This document shows positions 5,556-7,834 of a stretch of 7,834 bases of DNA, piece by piece. The notes beneath the pieces are model-generated. The model saw only the letters and a list, made by a program, of their open reading frames with translations. It was not told the DNA's origin and did no database searches. Position 1 is the first letter of the stretch. Each line of letters begins with the position of its first letter. Origin of the DNA: Campylobacterota bacterium (GTDB lineage Bacteria; Campylobacterota; Campylobacteria; Campylobacterales; Sulfurovaceae); contig DRQB01000027.1 of the NCBI GenBank assembly GCA_011330645.1, positions 1 through 7,834 of the forward strand, given 5' to 3'. A program made the position numbers and the translations under genes.

Positions 5556-5578
5556 ATATCTCATGATAGGCTTTATGC
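5499..5578 (+). repeat. Short direct repeat across the rhomboid/lipoprotein junction
   Basis: Bases 5499-5517 and 5560-5578 match at 18 of 19 positions (CTCATGATAGGCTTCATGC against the same with TTTATGC at the end). The copies are 61 bases apart, and because the two genes are in different frames both copies encode LMIGFM: the rhomboid's last membrane helix and the lipoprotein's signal peptide core. Chance or local duplication cannot be separated here. Confidence 0.6.
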
Positions 5579-6060
5579 TTGTAGGGTGTGCGGTTATCCC
5601 TACACAAGCACCACAAAGTCAGATAGATACACTCGCAAAGCTCTTAGATACTTTAGATAGACGCATACCGCAGCAAGAAAGTATGAAACTCTCACGTGAT
5701 ATCTTTCATAAGACACAACAGCTCACCAAGGAGTTTGAACTCACATCTCCACCGCTTTGGCATAACTTTTTAGTCAATATAGGATTACGTAAAAAAGGCT
5801 TATGTTTTGACTGGTCTGATGCTTTGTATTTGCATTTGCGAAAGCAACACTATGTTCATTATGAATTTCATTTAGTAGGTGCAAATATCGGAGAGTATTT
5901 TTTGGAACACAATGCTTTGGTTATCATTTCCAAGGATGGGAACATAGAGGATGGCATCATCATAGATCCTTGGCGAAACTCAGGAAAACTCTATTTTTCC
6001 AAAGTAAAAAATGATACAAAATATAAATGGTCACACCGAAGAGATAGAGGGTGTCAGTAG
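5536..6060 (+). CDS. Lipoprotein of unknown function with a probable Cys-His-Asp centre
   Basis: A 174-residue protein with a lipoprotein signal peptide: basic MLKHFFK, a hydrophobic core, and lipobox LVGC with C18 as the lipidation site. The mature part has a helical region (about 28-68) and then a conserved-looking domain: RKKGLCFDWSDALYLHL (C90), LEHNALVI (H125) and GIIIDPWRNSGKLYF (D144). C, H and D in this order and context resemble papain-like or transglutaminase-like cysteine enzymes. Similar lipoproteins exist in proteobacteria (from memory), but I know of no characterised member, and activity is an inference. ATG at 5536 is preferred over ATG at 5563 because only the longer form has a proper signal peptide. 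No Shine-Dalgarno sequence is evident; the 20-base overlap with the rhomboid gene suggests coupling. The protein ends in a second cysteine (CQ). It is the last gene of the cluster. Confidence 0.85.
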   Translation: MLKHFFKYLMIGFMLVGCAVIPTQAPQSQIDTLAKLLDTLDRRIPQQESMKLSRDIFHKTQQLTKEFELTSPPLWHNFLVNIGLRKKGLCFDWSDALYLHLRKQHYVHYEFHLVGANIGEYFLEHNALVIISKDGNIEDGIIIDPWRNSGKLYFSKVKNDTKYKWSHRRDRGCQ

Positions 6061-6061
6061 C

Positions 6062-6463
6062 TTACTCTACAGCCTCTTCGCCTGCACCTACTTCGCGTAG
6101 TTCTGCCTCTTCTGCATGTTTGGCTTCCAATTCCTCTGCACTTGGAGCTTCTTCTTCTGGGGCGACTTCTTCTGTTTCTTCACTGGAGGTCTCCTGTGTC
6201 ACTTCGGGTTCAGTTTGTGCCACCTGAGAAGTATGCTCATTTTCTATGCTATCGTCAATCGCTTCATGTGGCATTTCATCTGCCTCTTGGTCTGCTTCTA
6301 GTGCTTCTTCAGGGATGCTTTCTTCGCTAGCTTCTTCTGTACTTTCTGTAATCTCTTGGGTTTCTGGTACTACGAGGCGTTCTACATCACCTTCATCGGC
6401 TATTGAAGTACTTTGGAAGAGTAGAAAAAAAGAATATAATATACTTAAAAAGAGTCTAGACAT
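6062..6463 (-). CDS. Exported glutamate-rich acidic protein of unknown function
   Basis: A 133-residue protein with an N-terminal signal peptide (MSRLFLSILYSFFLLF, then QSTSIADEG, with cleavage likely near SIA) and a mature part that is almost entirely low complexity: about 37 Glu and 6 Asp, very few basic residues, no Cys, and many Ala, Ser, Thr and Pro. It should be strongly acidic and largely disordered, with a helical or coiled tail from about residue 105. The start is ATG at 6463, not the in-frame ATG at 6469: AAGGA is five bases before the former but directly abuts the latter. It has its own promoter after pabB. Its stop is one base from the lipoprotein stop on the other strand. No family is recognised; divalent-cation binding or an electrostatic role is possible but unsupported. 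Confidence 0.75.
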   Translation of the reverse strand: MSRLFLSILYSFFLLFQSTSIADEGDVERLVVPETQEITESTEEASEESIPEEALEADQEADEMPHEAIDDSIENEHTSQVAQTEPEVTQETSSEETEEVAPEEEAPSAEELEAKHAEEAELREVGAGEEAVE

Positions 6464-6493
6464 AATCATCCTTTATAATGTTTAATAATAATT

Positions 6494-6522
6494 ATTCTAC
6501 ACTAAATTGACAAAAAATTCAA
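6494..6522 (-). promoter_or_regulatory. Candidate promoter of the glutamate-rich protein gene
   Basis: On the minus strand TTGAAT (6517-6522; four of six) and TAGAAT (6494-6499; five of six) are separated by exactly 17 bases. The start near 6487 would give a leader of about 24 bases with AAAGGA. The -35 element begins four bases after the pabB stop, so the gene can be expressed independently of pyrB-pabB. Confidence 0.55.
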
Positions 6523-6525
6523 ATT

Positions 6526-7494
6526 TTAAAAAGGAAGGTAGATTTTGTCAATAAGTTCTTCGTATTCACTTTTCGCATCTGAATCGATGGTGATGCCTCC
6601 ACCACTTTTGTAGTAAAGCTTCTCGTTTTCTTTTTCTATAAAGCGTATCATGACACCTGAACGCAAAGAGGCACCATCAAACACACCAAAGACACCTGTG
6701 TAAAATCCTCTGTCAAAGTTTTCTACTTCGTCTATGATGTTGACAGTACTCTTTTTAGGTGTCCCTGTGATGGAACCAGCAGGGAGAAGCTGAGAAAGTA
6801 GTGTCCCTAAATTATCTCTCCAGTGTTGAGGGAGTTTTGCTGTGATTTTAGAGCTGACCTGTAAGAGTTCTTTTTGTCCTGCTTTGATTTTTTCTATATA
6901 ACGAAATTTTTCTACTTTTACATCTGAGCCGATAATGCCCAAATCATTACGCATCAAATCAACTATCATTACATGTTCTGCCATCTCTTTTTCATTGTTC
7001 AAGATACTCTCTTTTGCATTGGGAAGGTTGGCATCAATGGTGCCTTTCATAGGGTAAGTAGCGATGTGTTCATTTTGCATTTCTACAAAACGTTCTGGTG
7101 AAAAACAGATGAACTCATCTTTATAATAGAGTTTAAATTTAGCCCGTGCATAGGTAAATATCTCTTTCATAGAGTAATTCGTTTCTATAGGTGTTTTAAA
7201 GGTGAGGTTGAGTAGATAGGTGTTGCCTGAGCGTATCTCTTCAAGGACTTTTTCTAAAGCTTTTTGATAAACAGAAAATGCAACAGGATACTTGGAAAAA
7301 GTAAAAGGTTTTTCTCTTTTTTGAACAGGGTAGTTACGCCATGACTCTAGTTTATAGTAGATGTCATTGTCTAAGTCACTGAGGGCTTTTGCAAAGATTT
7401 TGTTTTGGTCATAGGAGACGATGAAGAGAAAAGGGGTACGCGATTGAGCAAGTCTGTCAATCTGTTGAAATCCCTCCTCTTTTTCGTACCACAT
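6526..7494 (-). CDS. pabB: Aminodeoxychorismate synthase component I
   Basis: Converts chorismate, with ammonia from a PabA-type glutamine amidotransferase, to 4-amino-4-deoxychorismate, the precursor of p-aminobenzoate in folate synthesis; cytosolic. The chorismate-binding domain is complete: SGNTYLLNLT (89-98), PMKGTI (148-153), HVMIVDLMRNDLG (174-186), LLPAGSITGTPK (236-247), GFYTGVFG (263-270) and SGGGITIDSDAKSEYEE (297-313). K150 in PMKGTI is the nucleophilic lysine of PabB; TrpE and isochorismate synthases have alanine there, which settles the identity. At 322 residues it is much shorter than E. coli PabB (about 450), with a reduced N-terminal domain. pabA is not in the window. The ATG lies one base after the pyrB stop without a Shine-Dalgarno sequence, so translation is probably coupled. 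Confidence 0.94.
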   Translation of the reverse strand: MWYEKEEGFQQIDRLAQSRTPFLFIVSYDQNKIFAKALSDLDNDIYYKLESWRNYPVQKREKPFTFSKYPVAFSVYQKALEKVLEEIRSGNTYLLNLTFKTPIETNYSMKEIFTYARAKFKLYYKDEFICFSPERFVEMQNEHIATYPMKGTIDANLPNAKESILNNEKEMAEHVMIVDLMRNDLGIIGSDVKVEKFRYIEKIKAGQKELLQVSSKITAKLPQHWRDNLGTLLSQLLPAGSITGTPKKSTVNIIDEVENFDRGFYTGVFGVFDGASLRSGVMIRFIEKENEKLYYKSGGGITIDSDAKSEYEELIDKIYLPF

Positions 7495-7495
7495 A

Positions 7496-7834
7496 TTAAG
7501 CGTCTAAAAGTAAAAGCTTGAGTATCGCCATTCTCATAAAGACACCATTTTTAACTTGTGTCAATACTTTACAGCGTGCATCTTTGAGCATATCATCAGA
7601 GATGTCGATGTTTCTCATTACCGGGCCTGGGTGGAGGAGTAAGATATCTCTTTTACCCATACGCTCCTTGGTAATGCAATACTGTCTGGCATAGTCATCA
7701 TAGTCTTCAAAAAGCTCTGTCTCATGGCGTTCGAGTTGGGCACGTAGGCTCATAATGACATCTACTTTGTCCATAACGTCTTCGAGATTTTTATACTGAG
7801 GTAAATCAGACTCAGGCATGAACTGTTCAGGTGC
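7496..7834 (-). CDS. pyrB: Aspartate carbamoyltransferase catalytic subunit (5' end beyond window)
   Basis: The C-terminal 112 residues are present; the frame stays open to the right edge (APEQF precedes the methionine at 7819), so that methionine is internal. The enzyme joins carbamoyl phosphate and aspartate to make N-carbamoyl-L-aspartate in pyrimidine synthesis. Visible motifs are VIMSLRAQLER (about 27-37 of the visible part), where the ER end and preceding Q are typical aspartate-binding elements; DILLLHPGPVMRNIDI, the HPGPV(N/M)R loop of the B. subtilis-type enzyme; and QVKNGVFMRMAILKLLL at the end. The HPGPV form differs from the HPLPR of E. coli PyrB and separates it from ornithine carbamoyltransferase. 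It is the upstream partner of pabB, one base apart. Confidence 0.93.
   Translation of the reverse strand, partial: APEQFMPESDLPQYKNLEDVMDKVDVIMSLRAQLERHETELFEDYDDYARQYCITKERMGKRDILLLHPGPVMRNIDISDDMLKDARCKVLTQVKNGVFMRMAILKLLLLDA

Noticed and set aside
6464..6469. Earlier ATG (6469) for the glutamate-rich protein
   Set aside because: The Shine-Dalgarno AAGGA abuts this ATG, too close to work, but is five bases before the ATG at 6463.
6245..6485. Serine-rich plus-strand open frame opposite the glutamate-rich gene
   Set aside because: Its repetitive Ser/Ala composition is the complement of the Glu/Ala codons on the minus strand, and it lacks a ribosome binding site; the minus-strand frame has a signal peptide, promoter and Shine-Dalgarno sequence.
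7471..7479. Strong Shine-Dalgarno-like GAGGAGGGA inside the first codons of pabB
   Set aside because: No in-frame ATG, GTG or TTG lies at a suitable distance after it, so it does not define a later pabB start.

Overview
The window looks like a chromosomal segment of a Campylobacterota (epsilonproteobacterial) genome, most likely from the Sulfurovum/Sulfurimonas side of the phylum. This rests on moderate to low GC, tightly packed and overlapping genes, a small PP0621-type zinc-ribbon membrane protein, a short stand-alone PabB, and protein sequence style. It is an inference from recognised families; no database search was possible. Most of the window is housekeeping metabolism, with one small accessory patch.

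Layout. 1-659 (minus): a TetR/AcrR-family regulator cut by the left edge, with a near-consensus sigma-70 promoter. 790-1407 (minus): a membrane-anchored, zinc-dependent peptidoglycan amidase. 1444-2026 is the accessory patch: two convergent copies of one REP-like hairpin family, an AT-rich DUF2513-type gene, and a REP-like hairpin of a second family that fills the 27-base gap to hemB. 2029-3000 (minus): hemB (heme and other tetrapyrroles), divergent from a plus-strand cluster. 3088-6060 (plus): six tightly linked genes, ribA, rsmG, a PP0621-family zinc-ribbon protein, a conserved protein of unknown function, a rhomboid protease, and a lipoprotein with a probable Cys-His-Asp centre. 6062-6463 (minus): an exported, extremely glutamate-rich protein with its own promoter. 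6526-7494 and 7496-7834 (minus): pabB directly after pyrB, which is cut by the right edge.

How the genes fit together. The plus-strand cluster combines riboflavin synthesis, 16S rRNA methylation and several envelope proteins; overlaps and tiny gaps argue for one transcript. pyrB and pabB (pyrimidine and folate precursors) are separated by one base and must be co-transcribed. hemB and ribA diverge from an 87-base region in which back-to-back -10 elements share bases. Both the amidase gene and ribA have TATAAT exactly seven bases before their ATG and no Shine-Dalgarno sequence, so both are predicted to be leaderless.

No tRNA, rRNA, CRISPR array, insertion sequence with a transposase gene, or riboswitch was seen. 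The best leads are the REP-bracketed accessory gene, the leaderless starts, the uncharacterised lipoprotein next to the rhomboid protease, and the acidic exported protein.
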